In this document: positions 12,084-23,845 of the stretch, piece after piece
Position numbering within the stretch: the first letter of the stretch is position 1
How the letters are laid out: each line of letters begins with the position of its first letter
Source of the DNA: Paramacrobiotus metropolitanus
Taxonomy: Eukaryota > Tardigrada > Eutardigrada > Parachela > Macrobiotidae
Assembly: GCF_019649055.1 (NCBI RefSeq)
Contig: NW_026570275.1
Coordinates: forward strand, 496,001-560,000
Length of the DNA: 64,000 nt
Direction: 5' to 3'
The notes under the pieces: model-generated
Seen by the model: the letters and a program-made list of their open reading frames with translations, nothing else
Told to the model about the DNA's origin: nothing
Database searches by the model: none
Translations under genes and position numbers: made by a program

Positions 12084-12795
12084 ACTATTAATGCTTTTAC
12101 GTTAGCGCAATTTTTAAATAAAAGAATCTGTATGGTTTTCGGTATGCCGGTCAGTATTGCGAGTGACCGTGGTTCAAATTTTATGTCTGAAGTTTTTAAG
12201 GAATTAATGGCACTTACCGATACTACGCATGTTCCGACTACAGCCGGAATACAAAGTTGGAGATCAGGTAATGATGCATAAGATTGGTCAAACTAAGGGA
12301 AAGAATAATTCGTTATTACCGAAATGGACGGCGGGATATACTATTGAAAAGAAAGTGGATGACGCACATTATATTGTGACCTCGAATACGCGTGGTAATG
12401 TAAAACGTGACAGAGCGCATGTGTCGAGATTGAAGCCCTTTACTTTTAGAGAATTTACGTCAGAAAATGAGCCCGAGGATAAGGCTGCTAAACCGTTAAA
12501 ATGTAAAGAAGGTATGGAAGTACAAAGTGAGAGAGTTCCGTTACCAGAACCAACGTTTCCTGAACTTAAGGAAAATGATTTAACACCTGAACAAATTCAG
12601 GTGTTAACTCCTACTCCAGTCGTAATTAATCGTACTAGAGCGGTAGAATTATTAAGCCTGTTGAACAATTTGGTATGCAGCCGAAAGCGGCAAAGCCGGC
12701 TAAAGCGAAGAAGAAAACGTAAAGTTTCTAAGAAATATACTTCGGTAGATTATTCTAAAAAATTGCTTGTCGAAATTATGAAACTGTTGACTTGA
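12084..12795 (+). pseudogene. Integrase core remainder and C-terminal domain, internally deleted
   Basis: After the stop at 12081 the frame continues with ICMVFGMPVSIASDRGSNF, supplying the second catalytic Asp of the DDE integrase. At about 12235 the sequence jumps frame straight to EYKVGDQVMMHK, the start of the integrase C-terminal (GPY/F-like) region, then to RDRAHVSRLKPF, typical of gypsy C-termini. The segment that should hold the catalytic Glu is missing, which implies an internal deletion of a few hundred bases. The rest (12229-12795, 188 codons) ends in a basic tail rich in Lys/Arg. Integration activity is therefore lost. Confidence 0.7.
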
Positions 12796-13823
12796 ATATT
12801 GAAATTTGTATTTTGTGTTGGAAATTACGTTGAAAAAAATAATTGGTTAAGTCGGAAATTAACATAATTATTATGGTGAAAGCAGGCTTCAGTAATGATC
12901 AAGAGATCAGACTTTTTTATGGTGATAATATATCGGATTGTAGTACAGTAGTTCGAAGCAGTAAGTTTGTCTTATCGTGTTTACTTGCTCATGAATATTA
13001 AGCATAATCGAAGGTTAGCAGGATTTAACGTAAATTTTTGCAGAAGTGCAGTAGTAGTGTGGCAAATTTAAGCACACTTTGAGATTGAAATTATATTTGC
13101 AGTTATACAGTATATGTGTAGAGACTCTATCAGCAAAATACCACTTTTTTCAGCGGTGGTTCTCCCCAGCGTGTGTACATTCACTTTGTAGAGAAAAAAT
13201 TTGTAATTTTCTGAATCATTCAGATATGTTCGATAACGCATAATTAAGATCTAATTAAGAAAGGCCGCCTAATATACGTCCCACCATGGCGACTACGAGA
13301 ACCGACCGTCTGAGCCGTGGCAAAACGCTGAATTTCGAACATCATGCTGTTTCTCGAGGTAGATGTCACCCCATGGCGGTTGCCTTAATGTCTTGCTTAA
13401 GACGTAGTATGCCCTGTCATACAGCGGTTTCTTACACTTTTGCGAAGTTACGCTTTCGGACTGCCACGTTTTGCTGTTTTTTATTATTTATTCTGTTCAG
13501 GTTTATTGCAAATTAACATCTCATTTTTTTTATTCAACATTTCTCGTGCTTCCGCCAGCAGATCTCGGAATTTCGGCCGGAACTCCCCAGGTTTGAACTT
13601 CTTATCCAGTTTCATGGCTAACTTCCTAACCTTCCTGCAATGCAATACATTAATTAGAATTTAAAATTATAGCCAATAAAAATGAAATAAAAAATAATTA
13701 AATTATTATTAACATTAGAAAAGAATTGTAACAAATATTATTTTAATTACAATTGTAATTATATTCATAATTTTTAAATTTTAATAAGGATAACACTCTA
13801 GACACCGAAACAACCTCGTTTTT
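12796..13823. other. 3' flank of the gypsy element, no LTR seen
   Basis: AT-rich sequence without a copy of any segment upstream of 7274. A 76-codon frame (13286-13516) begins at an ATG in a good context (CCACCATGGCG) but has no recognisable domain and ends in a hydrophobic low-complexity tail. Confidence 0.4.
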
Positions 13824-14019
13824 TATAGCCACCCCTTTTCTACACCCCGGTAATTAAATTTACTTTTTATAAATAATTATTTTTTATAAGACACCCTGTA
13901 TTTTGTAGGCCCCTTTTTACGGTTAATTAAATACGCCACTTCAGAGTGCGATATTGTAGTCTAAGCGAGTGCGAAAAGGGGCTGCTGTAAAAAACGGGGG
14001 AGTAAGAGTGGTGGCTATA
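13824..14019. mobile_element. Small inverted-repeat (MITE-like) element, about 196 bp
   Basis: Terminal inverted repeats of about 27 bp (13824-13850 and 13993-14019) begin TATAGCCACC and end GGTGGCTATA with several mismatches further in. The interior is AT-rich and non-coding. The superfamily is undetermined. The TA at the tips is compatible with a TA-targeting element but is not proof. Confidence 0.5.
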
Positions 14020-14189
14020 GTGATTTCCTTAAAATAATATAATAATTATATGTATTTATAACAATGTATATGTTTACAACTATAAATTAATAATATTATT
14101 ATCACTGTTGCTATTTTTACTTGTAAAGATGGTCGAAATATAGCCGTTCGCGCAACTGTGCCGGGGCGATGCTAAGTCACGTTTGGAGT

Positions 14190-14336
14190 TCATTATTGCA
14201 TATTTATTCATTTACATATTTATTTATTTACATATTTATTTATTTACATATTTGCATGCTTACATGTTTATTCATTTTATATATTTTATTTATTTATGTA
14301 TTTATATGTTTATTCATTTTATATATATTTACTTTT
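14190..14336. repeat. TTTA/TTTACATA low-complexity tract
   Basis: About 145 bp of TATTTATT, TTTACATATT and TTCATTTTATAT units without a strict period. Long frames across it encode only I/F/Y/L and are artefacts. Confidence 0.85.
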
Positions 14337-14339
14337 CGA

Positions 14340-15299
14340 ATTCGGTCTCGAACGAGCTATCCAGCATCCACTCCGGGTTCGAAGGGGGCGTTTTCGGTGC
14401 TGGCGGCAAGTACCCTTTTGGCGGTGTCAAACGTGCCATCTTCCAAAAGTTCGGCGGGGTCGCTGGAGGCCACTTTTTGTACCCGTGGACTGTACAATTA
14501 CGCGGAAGCTCGTTCCCGGTCAGCCCGTCGTCGATGCTTTGCCAATACTAGCAACCGAACAGATAATGTATCGTTTTTACATTCCGGACATTTTCACAAT
14601 ATGGTTTCGCGTACTGTACAACAGTGGCACTAAGTGTTCTCCGCGTTGTTCCAAGTGACAACGGTTCTCAGAAAGTGTCTACTACGATAATTGCTGTTTT
14701 TACACAAGATTGCTAAACAATTTATTATTAATTCAGTTATTCATATAATAGTTAATTTTAAAAACTGAGTTGAAACATCCACAAGAAAATTTAATATTGT
14801 TACCTTTTGACTTCGCGGACAAGTGTTTGTGTGCAGCCGCTTTTTTGGCAGTATTCCAGCGGCCGCGTTAGATGCAACCGATGAGCCCTCAAGAAAATGA
14901 GTTACATATCACATTTCTCTTATTTGCGCAACATCTCTTTGTTCATTTAGTATTTATAATTATTTGCAATTAAGAAATTGACCACGTACTACTTGATATT
15001 TACTGACAATTTTTTTTTATAATTGATTAAATTTAATTAAAATAACTAGAATTATAAATAACTTAAAATAACTATAATTGTAAACAACTTGAAATTATAA
15101 TGGTTTAAATTTAATTAATATCCTTGGATAAAAAATTAATGATTACTAAAATACAAAACTAGAAATACATATTTATTTTATTTGTCATTTTATCCTAATA
15201 ATAATCAATTTAAATTTTGTTAATCAGTGTGGCGTAGCGCGATGTATATTCGTAAGCAGCTTGAGTCATCACTTTTTTAATACTTTGGTGTCACAAACT
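14340..15299. other. No gene recognised
   Basis: The first 300 bp are GC-richer and open in all three plus frames, which is a sign of noise. The remainder is very AT-rich. No element boundary could be defended. Confidence 0.35.
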
Positions 15300-15681
15300 T
15301 TAATGCAAGCACTTTTTACAGTACAGTGCCACGTGGGTACAACAATATTTTTTCTTCACGTGTTCCGGCATGGACTGATATTCTAATTTCAGATCTCTTC
15401 TGCTGTCAACCTGAGCCTCTTCTACATAAATGGAACGATTTTTTAAGTCAGACCAGTGCTTTTCTATAAGCGCTTCTTGAAATTCAGTCAAGCTGTCAAA
15501 ATGAACAAAGCCGAATGGTTTTGCACGTGGCTTCTTTTTGCCGTGCGCTTTATGAATCGGCAAATAAAAATGTGTGACCGATTTATATTTTGCGAAATGC
15601 AAATTTTAGGTCCGCTTCCGTGGCGTCACGAGCGATATTCGTGACCATCATTCTTTTACCACACAATGGCCATTTCGCCAT
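15300..15681 (-). pseudogene. RRM-type RNA-binding domain fragment with one frame change
   Basis: From an ATG at 15681 in a good context the minus strand encodes RMMVTNIARDATEADLKF, matching the first strand and helix of an RNA recognition motif. After a one-base frame change near 15603-15615 it continues FAKYKSVTHFYLP and then the RNP1-like KPFGFVHFDS, ending with NRSIYVEEAQ as the last strand. The tail is basic and ends at 15300. The overall length suits a single-RRM protein of about 125 residues. The frame change means a pseudogene, a sequencing slip, or an unrecognised splice event. It lies just downstream of the next minus-strand gene but shows no exon continuity with it. Confidence 0.5.
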
Positions 15682-16190
15682 GGTCGGGTCGACGTAGTGC
15701 TTAGTTCCGTCAAACCGGAGAGTTCTTCGCTGGTGAGGAGATAGCGATCGTAATACCTGCCATACACCGAAGGCTTCATAAATAAATGTTTACGCACGAC
15801 AATTAAACTGGATTACACAGCGGCTACTCGAGACCCTCATCGACCATGTACTATTTTTTTAAGCCAAATTTGATCTAATAATATTAATCAGCCAATTTAA
15901 TTCATCTATTAATGGTTTCTAAATTAAAGCAGACGAAAAGTATCTGACACCCGATTTCAAGGGTTAGAACTACTACGGGCGGTAGCAATTGAGACACAGG
16001 TGAAATCTTTTTATTTTCAATTTTGAACTGGTTTTTCGTGTGAATGAATATTTCAATTTCAAATCTATAATCAGGAATTTTTTGTCAGTTTAGTATCTCT
16101 ACTACCGAAACAATTTCTCGAAAATTTTACTCCACTAGCGCTAATTCTGTAATGACGTCACAGTACTTAATTCGTGCAACGCTTATCTGA
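15682..16190. other. Intergenic, no feature recognised
   Basis: Unique AT-rich sequence between the RRM fragment and the stop codon of the nine-exon gene. No canonical polyadenylation pattern could be assigned with confidence. Confidence 0.4.
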
Positions 16191-19100
16191 TCATGAGCAA
16201 AATGACTTCTCTATTTTAATGCACTTGTTAGCCGAATCGCAGGACAAGTCAAATACCCACACTGCTCGATAACCATCACTCTTATAGGATACTTCGAAAA
16301 CATTTGAAAAACCGTATATGCGACCACCAATTTTGGCATCATACCACTCTTTTTCACCGTCATCTATGAACAGGTGTTTAAACTCTAGCCCTGTAGTAGT
16401 CGATATTTTTAAGTTTTTTCCGTCTAATAACACATGGTCGTTAGGACGATCCAACAGCTTTGCTTCGTTGACCAAGTTCGTTAGATTGGCTTGAAGTTCG
16501 GCGACATCTTTTTTCTTCTGATGATGAGTAAGCTTAATCCAGCCATTAACTGAGGGTTTTTGTCGCGGAACTTCTCGTCGAAAGCGAATTTGACACTCCA
16601 AAAACGCTCGAAGTTCTTTTTCGCTCTTGTACTTTGTACACAACCGTTTGACAGTCTTTTCATCCTATAAAGAACCACTTCGTTGTCTCTAATCTTAAGA
16701 AAATTAAAATTTGCGAGAAATAATTACCTGACACAAGCGATCTTTCGTCAATTCTAAGGTCAGCTCGTTCTGAATTTCGCTGCGCTCGTTTTGCTTTTCC
16801 ATGGATCGAAGCTTTCTTTCAAGTAAACGTTCTTTTCTGGCTAACCCAACAGAGACCCGCTTTTTTCGAAGAGTGTCCCAGGTGCGCTTAGACTGGAGTC
16901 TTGCGTGTCGCATCAGATCGGCCCGCTCAGTATCAGACTTTTGCCAGTAATATTCCACAGAAGTATTATTCAGCTTCGCCATTGCCTTCGTTTCAACATA
17001 CTCGGGCGTTGCTGAAGGTTGTAGTTTCATAATACTAAAAGGAACAGCAGAACAGTAAAACGATGTGCAATTTTCGACACTATTATTTTTTATATTACTG
17101 AAATTCTTTATACCTGTCTTGGACAGCGAATGCCCGCTCGGAAAACGAGTTCGAACCAGGTTGAGAACTGGTTTCATGCAGCTGACTGTCGGATATATTA
17201 GCAATGGATCCTCCCGCTAAATATTCTTCAGCGCGACGTTCTAGCAGATTGGCACATCTCGCGAATGCCGCAGATAATATTTCGGTACAGTGAGAATCAA
17301 TATCATCATTTGGAACCAACAACGTGTGAAAGATGCTGTCTTTCGCTGGCAAAGGGACAAAAACCCTTTCGCGGACACCCTCAGGAAAGTCGAAAAATGG
17401 GGTAGTTTCCCCATTTCTACGATTAAAAATAATTTCAAATGTTCAAGTACTCAATCGCAAATGTATTGATTACATGAATTTTTCCAGAACTTCTTCTTGT
17501 TGACTTGCTTCCACAAAGAATTTATGGAGGCCTTGAATAGCTTTCGAGACCACCCGAACGTGAACATGTTGCTCAACCAAATCCAGAAAAGGAACAATTA
17601 CGCATTTGTAAAGCAGCCTATATGCTTTAACTCCCGCGATTGCGGACTCCTTCGAAAGCAGCTGCCGCAGGTCTTTCACAAAGGCGTTGAGGACTTTGCC
17701 CTCACTCGCTGCTTGGAAATCATGAATGATTTCTTTAGCTTCCTCCAACAAACCAAAGATCGTTGAAGCGTTTTCCGCGAAAGCAATTTCTCGGTTTCCT
17801 TTCAGGCTTCTCAAGTGAACCAATTTTCCTGGCGCATAATATTTTAATAGCCCATTGATTCCACACACAGGGTTTCCGCGTGGTGAAAAGACCCTTAAAA
17901 ACCTCAAACTGATCACCACATAATTAAGTAAATTTTCAATTTGTTTACATAGTCGCGTGCAGAACAAGACTGTGACCCGGTGATTCCTCGGTCCGTTTAC
18001 TCCCACTTTCGCTTGAAATTTCCGCCATAGCCTTCGAGGTTTCCGTAACCATGCCGCAAGCCAAATGTAGACCGCAGGTGTTTTGCCAGACCTGACGCCA
18101 TTTGTTTTTGTCATCTTGTCTAAGTTCCGAAAAATCTTGTACCGCTAAAGGCAGCTTCTCGTCTCTAGCCTAAGTAAAGTAAATCGAATATCTTTAAACA
18201 TTGAATAAACCGTAGACAGCGGAATAAAACAATAACCTCGATAAACAAGTTGTGAAACTTTTTCTCGGTTCTGGCGGAATCCGACATCACGCTCCTTATT
18301 TGTTTGTATACGATTGCATCTGCGGTTTCCGAATTCGAGCACCTGAAATCAGTTCTACTAAAATATTCGTTTATTATCACATAAATATTTTTAAGGAACG
18401 CACGCTTCAGTTTCGACCAAATTTTCCACAACTGATTGAAACGAACTCAGTATCGTTTCCGATGTTCCATTAAGCACTTGCGAATTCGATATCAACAGCG
18501 TGCGAGCTTCTTGCACGTGATTCAAGCTGACAGCAAAACAATGGTGATTATCCCCGAATTTCGTCGTTCCATCACCAAGTAAGCAGCTGTTATTATTTTC
18601 CAGTAAAGCTTCAAGGCAGTGACGGTTGATTACTACACAGTATTCCTTCACGAGGTTCGCTACCGATGTTCTGGACGGAAAATCAATTCCGTCGACGTCA
18701 AGCAGCACTTCGAAAATGTCCCGCAATAGCGGCCGGATTCGTTCGTATGCCACGTTATGCTTTAAATTCATATCAGCAACTAGAATCCGAAAGTCTCCCC
18801 GGTACTCCCTCCCGCACTTGACATTTTTCAATATTAGTTTTCGAACAGCTTCATTCAAAGTACCTACAACAAAGCATAGTTGCATTCAGGCTTTTTTCAG
18901 AAAACATGGTCTGACCTTCCTCGAGGACTCGCTCTTCAAGCGAAGACTTTTCTTTCTTCAATTCCAAAAACTTCTTCTTTGCTTTGCGCGCGGCATTAAA
19001 ATTTTCTTCACGCAGATTTTCTACCATTGACTTGGCTTTTTCGAGTTCTTTACGCAGCTTTCGCTGATCGGACAGCATGGAACGAAATTTGGACTTCAAG

Positions 19101-19842
19101 TTTTGCATTCAGAGCAAGTCTTTTGGACTTCTGGCTGCTTAGAGCAAAGCTGCAGAGCCGGCTGTCTTATGCTATCCACCTTCTGCTCCAACCGGAGAAG
19201 CTTTTGACGTTGCTTTTTCGATACGTACGAGCTTGATTGGCAACGCTTTAGCCGGCGATCGAGCACTTTGTTCTCTTTAGTTAGCGTTTCCGTTACTCTG
19301 AGAATAAGGCCTCGTTCTGCAGCTGGTACGTCACCCAATGGCCTTAAGTAGCTCGTTGCTAAAGATTGCTAGCATTGATTACAAATTAAGAAGTTTCTCC
19401 GCTAAAACAGAACCAGCTTACGCTTATATCTGGGCTCATCGCTTATTCCAGAGTCGTCGCTATTCGTGCTGTTTCTTTGAGGTAAATCTTGTTGCAAGTC
19501 CAAAGGAAACGTTTTAGATAAAAATTTGTTAACGCTCCGTGGCTGGCGACACTCCTTCCGTTTTTCCGCAGAAAAGCCGCTGTTAACCTTTTTGACCTTA
19601 TGGTAAAATCGCATACAAGAGTCCTCTCTTGACACTAATCGGGAGAACCATTTTGCGAAGCCCATTTCAGAATATGGATTGAGAATATTTTTCTTTCTCA
19701 AGTACTGCGGAAGTTCTACGAAGCATCCATTATTCCAGTTGACAGTACTGCGTTCACTCGTCCAACTGCCAGCAAGAATCTGATGCAGATCTTGTTCCGA
19801 AAGTCCTGCTGCCGCTAAACTGGCAAACTCAATTTCGATGCT
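16191..19842 (-). CDS. Nine-exon gene of an uncharacterised coiled-coil 'DGTTKFG' family
   Basis: Inferred minus-strand exons: 19842-19422, 19358-18916, 18863-18404, 18342-18237, 18169-17949, 17908-17474, 17416-17114, 17034-16728 and 16664-16191. All junctions are GT..AG, keep phase, and give introns of 40-79 nt. The product is about 1055 residues: an N-terminal module (LNPYSEMGFAKW), a Lys/Glu-rich coiled coil, a module with LLGDGTTKFGDNHH and MSDSARTEKKFH, a module with NTCGLHLACGMV, a second charged helix, and a C-terminal barrel-like segment (KEWYDAKIGG, YKSDGYRAVW). It resembles a multi-copy uncharacterised protein family of cnidarians and other invertebrates, possibly transposon-derived; this is from memory of the pattern and I can give no domain name. 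The true start codon lies upstream of 19842 and was not found. One slip in an A-run (T-run at 19101-19104 on plus) breaks exon 2. Confidence 0.75.
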
Positions 19843-22738
19843 CTACACCAAAGTTATAATATTTTAGTCTGAGACATTTCTGGAAACGAGCGCATGCAGG
19901 AAGCCTCCAAAATTATGAAAATGATATGTTAACCGTTTTTACTGTGAACAATGAAAGCTATTTCTGCTATTTTTATTTGTCCGAAAATTAGACACCAGGT
20001 GACCGAAATATGAAAACGTAAACTTAAACTGCCTATGAGGATCGAAACTTTATAATTATTATCGTTTCCACGGAAATTGTATGTAAAGCTTATAAAGAGG
20101 TGAATATTATAAAGTTAATCCCCCAAATTTATAGTCAACGAGTCAATCCGGTTCCTATCAGTAACAGTGCTATAGAAAAGAGTTTCTTATAAAGAAGTGT
20201 ATTTAAGAACAGGTTTCACTGTAGCAGTTTTTGATTTAATAGTAATAATAGAAAATGAACAGCAAAACTCGCCCGCTTCGCTCGCTGTCAATTTCGCGGG
20301 AGCGACGTTATCCTAGTTCAGCACATAGTAAACAGCTTATACCTCCGTCTCGATAAACTTATAATAATTTAAAATTTTATTATATTATATATTTAGGCAT
20401 ATTATCGTACCGTCGTAACTGCACTGCAAGACGCTAATGTCGTTAAAATACAACCGAGAATTAATGACAGAAAATGTCTCAATCACGAATAGTTTCATCC
20501 CATGACGAGCTAACCAAGAGCTTACTAGCCGTAACTAGCGCCACAACTACCGAAGGCGATGCCGCTAACTGCACACCCGAGATCTTGCTTCAAATAACAG
20601 TAAAAATGTTCTGCACACCCGAGATCTTGCTTCAAATAACAGTAAAAAATAACAGTAAAAAAAAAATAACAGTAAAAAAAAAAAAGTAAAAATGTTCAGT
20701 AATTAGAATACATACTTTAATTCTAATTACCTTCATTATCAAAAAATTCATTTATTAATAATAAATATTAATAATAAATTTATCAAGGAATTAGATAATA
20801 AAATATTAAAATCCCACCTTTAGATAAAATAAAAAATTAGGCCAGTACCGAGTCCGCACACACCTTGGTTTGCCAGACCTTGGTGTTGCGATCCGCCTTT
20901 TGGGCTGAGTAGGCACCGGTTCCGTCAGTAGGCAACGGAATACAACGGTGATTCCTCAACCCGGCGACTGTCACACCGACACCTCCGGTACACCCTAGAC
21001 GGGGGAATAATTTAAAAAAAATATCCTGGCGGCTGGCCTGCCTGCACAATCCTGCCCGGTGCCTGCGGTTGCCTAACTTCTCATAATAATTTTGGGGCTT
21101 CCACGTAGCCCATTGCAACACGCTTTATATAAGCAAAATAATAATATAACAAACTAAATACTAAAAACGCAATAGTACAAAAATAAAACGAAATAATAAA
21201 ACAAGCGAATAATAAAATAATAATAATGATAACAAACGAATAATGACAATAATAAAATGAAAATCCAACGAAATAAATAAAAAACAATTAAAAATTTTTA
21301 AACATGAAAAAACAAACAAATGAGCAAATAAATCGAAAACAACTATGAATAAAAAAATTATGACAACAAGAAAAACGGAAAAATAATAAAATACGGCAAC
21401 GAAATAAAATATAAAAATTAATACGAATTAACAAGCCATGCATTAACAGACATATGTCAACGAAATTATCATAATCTAATTAAATATATTTAAAAACATC
21501 AACTGTAACAACGAAAACTTTAAAAATATTAAAACAAATTACTAAATAAATACCCAAAAGTCAGATTTTACCGGTGTTTGGCTGCTGGATGACGATGGCT
21601 TCCTATCAGCCGTCACCGGGTCTCTTCCTGTCTACGGCGTTTTCTCGCCCGCATTCGACGTCGACGCTGTACATTCTTGCGCAGGGGCCGACATGCTAAA
21701 ATAATATAATATTCTATATTTTATATGTCATTAAATTAACATAGATCATTCATTTATTGCATATACATTTAATAACTGTTAATATTTCTTATAGTTAAAT
21801 CCTAATTACAGTTTTTACGCATATTACGCTGTACCTTTGTATGGGTGGTATGCAGGTTGCACAGGTGGCAGATGGGTTGCGCAGGATTTCAGTTCCGCTC
21901 GTAGGAACTTCAGAAACAGATCCGGAGATTCCCGGGCGTTTTTAAGTTTATTAAGGTAAATAATATAATAAAGTAAGATATAAACTTTAATTTTTTTCCG
22001 GTAAAAAGCAGGTAAAGTGATCAAGGAAAAAAGTTAGAGGGAAATGTTTCGTGTCTTTCGTATACATGGGAAAGTTCTCCGCTAACTAGCAAGCGCCAGC
22101 GTTGTGACTCATGTACAAGCTATATACGGTTTTGTAGCTCTTGACTTTCTTTTCTTTATTGTGCTAATGACTGTGCCAACCAATCAACGTTTACGAAACA
22201 GGCGCCAATGGCGCGTTGACGGGCACAAAATGTTCATTGACGGGCACAAAAAAGAGCGGCAGTGCTGATGTTGGCGCCCCCCGGTGTCATCTTTCCACAT
22301 CAGTCACTTGTCAGCTCAGTTACCTTATAACGAGTATTTTGGGCATTTACGAATTTCAGTAAGCATGGCCCTAACCGGTGGTGCAATATTACTATATCCT
22401 AGGAATAATTTGAGTAAGAATCCGGTAAGGAAAATGTTATTGGAAGTAGGCACAAACGGTAATGGCGGTAGCGAGCTGAAGTACTGTACTTCATGTTGAA
22501 CAAATAATAATATGATTAGGTGAAAATAACGGGAGTTATCAGCTCCTCAGTACTTAGTAATTGAGGAAAATATGAACCAGTAGTTAAAAGTAAAATTTTA
22601 CAAGAAATGTCGATAACAAATAAAACCTATCGTAGTAAAGTAGGAAAATTCGTGTGCAGAACTTTCAGTGTGTAGCGTGGTGAGCCGAAGGCTCTGAAAT
22701 CAGCTGTGTGAGTATGACTTGCAAATTTTGTCAATGTT
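19843..22738. other. AT-rich spacer with two GC-richer islands
   Basis: Mostly A/T-rich simple sequence. Islands at 20838-21120 and 21560-21695 are GC-richer. A 94-codon minus-strand frame in the first (21121-20837) ends with GTGAYSAQKADRN and is unrecognised. The missing 5' exon(s) of the minus-strand gene should lie somewhere in this stretch. Confidence 0.35.
20569..20692. repeat. Tandem duplication and AACAGTAAAA slippage tract
   Basis: A unit of about 42 bp containing CACACCCGAGATCTTGC and AAATAACAGTAAAA occurs twice head to tail. It is followed by further shortened AACAGTAAAA copies that grade into poly-A. Confidence 0.8.
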
Positions 22739-23845
22739 GTGATTTTTAATTTTTCTAAATCTGCACTTTCTGGTTGTTACGCTGCGATTGGTATTTTAAC
22801 TGCGATTGGATGTTTTTATTCCGAATTGGCTGACGGTTCTTTTGATTCCTTCGTGTCGGTTGAATTTGTTGGAAGTAAATCTCCTCCCAAGACGTCGGAA
22901 GTTGTTCCTATCTCTGTGAAACGTACTGTGGTGAAAGAGAGCGTGGTCATGAAGAAAAGTCCTTGGGTGATTGTGGATGGAAAGCTGTCCCATGTTGATA
23001 CTGTCAAACCTGTTGTTCGTAAGGCACCAGTGACGCGGAAGAAGAGAACAGTTGCTCGCCCAGCAGGATCGGGTACGGAAGTCAAGAATGTTGGTCCGAA
23101 AAGACGCGTGGGACGCCCAGCGAAAGTTGTCTCTGTCGAGTCGGATGGGAAGGAAAATCAGGTATTTAAGTCTCCAGTGACGAAAGTTGATGTGGCATCG
23201 CAGGTAGAAAGAAGTTGGAATGAGCGTGTTGTGTCTCGTCCGTCATTGCCTCCGAAATTTACCGTGGAACCCACTGACGAGTATGAGAACCAGTCAGTTG
23301 TTGCAAGCGAATGGATTGTCAATGATCGGAAATTAACCCGTAAGCGAGGCCGAGTGAGTCCGCTAAATGAGAAGGAGAGGCGTGTAGCTTTGGATGTGGG
23401 ATCACAGCAACCAGTTCCTGTGAAGAAAAGTGTTTCGAACGAGCAAAAGAATGAAATCAATATTGTGTCTCCGAAAGTGAAGCTCTCGGGTATCAAAGCG
23501 GCCGTTGAGCAGAAGGGTATTCGCTCAAATGTCTGTGAAGCAGTGGACCAAATATTTGAACGTCTTAAGGCCATTTCAGCGGCAGAGGTCGAACGTAAAA
23601 GAGTGATTCCACGAAGACAGTCTATGTTAGCAGAAGTTGGCAGTGTTCTCAGTAAGGATGCGTTAAAGAGTCCGAAGAAGCAGCAGAAAGTCGTCAAAAC
23701 GCGAGTTGGAATGCGTGAATTGAGAAGCCTTAACAGCGGCGGTGGTTGGGCTATTCGTACTGGCGGTAGACCCAAGACGGAAATTCCCGAGGATATTCCG
23801 AAGCGTTCGTACGGCTTTGCCCGTCGCGGAGGCATTAAAGACTGA
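22739..23845 (+). CDS. Basic, Val/Lys/Arg-rich protein with AT-hook-like motif, function unknown
   Basis: An open frame of 369 codons (368 residues). The first true ATG is at 22949, giving 298 residues; the 70 codons before it may be intron, UTR or a spliced continuation, because their 5' part is T-rich. The protein is strongly basic and low in complexity. KRRVGRPAKV resembles an AT-hook (GRP flanked by basic residues) and RTGGRPKTE repeats the pattern weakly near the C-terminus. A helical segment (VCEAVDQIFERLKAIS) lies around residue 265. Possible roles are a nuclear DNA-binding protein or the gag-like part of an unrecognised element; nothing seen decides between them. Basic ORFs of similar style follow at 24514. 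Confidence 0.45.
   Translation: MIFNFSKSALSGCYAAIGILTAIGCFYSELADGSFDSFVSVEFVGSKSPPKTSEVVPISVKRTVVKESVVMKKSPWVIVDGKLSHVDTVKPVVRKAPVTRKKRTVARPAGSGTEVKNVGPKRRVGRPAKVVSVESDGKENQVFKSPVTKVDVASQVERSWNERVVSRPSLPPKFTVEPTDEYENQSVVASEWIVNDRKLTRKRGRVSPLNEKERRVALDVGSQQPVPVKKSVSNEQKNEINIVSPKVKLSGIKAAVEQKGIRSNVCEAVDQIFERLKAISAAEVERKRVIPRRQSMLAEVGSVLSKDALKSPKKQQKVVKTRVGMRELRSLNSGGGWAIRTGGRPKTEIPEDIPKRSYGFARRGGIKD

Larger units (their letters stand above)
7274..12795 (+). mobile_element. Degraded Ty3/gypsy-type element lacking visible LTRs
   Basis: Consecutive plus-strand frames encode, in order: an aspartic protease, a long Asn/Lys-rich linker, an integrase-type H2C2 zinc motif, a second linker, reverse transcriptase, RNase H, a second H2C2 motif and an interrupted integrase core. 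The frame is broken by in-frame stops (7577, 9018, 9570, 12081), one frame change near 8751-8788 and an internal deletion near 12235. No gag, LTR, primer-binding site or target duplication was recognised on either side. Its codons favour AT endings and CGT for arginine, unlike the flanking sequence. It cannot transpose autonomously as it stands. Confidence 0.8.

Noticed and set aside
14169-14658. Three overlapping plus-strand frames of 120-154 codons
   Set aside because: They start in a TTTA-rich tract and all three frames are open, which indicates composition rather than coding.
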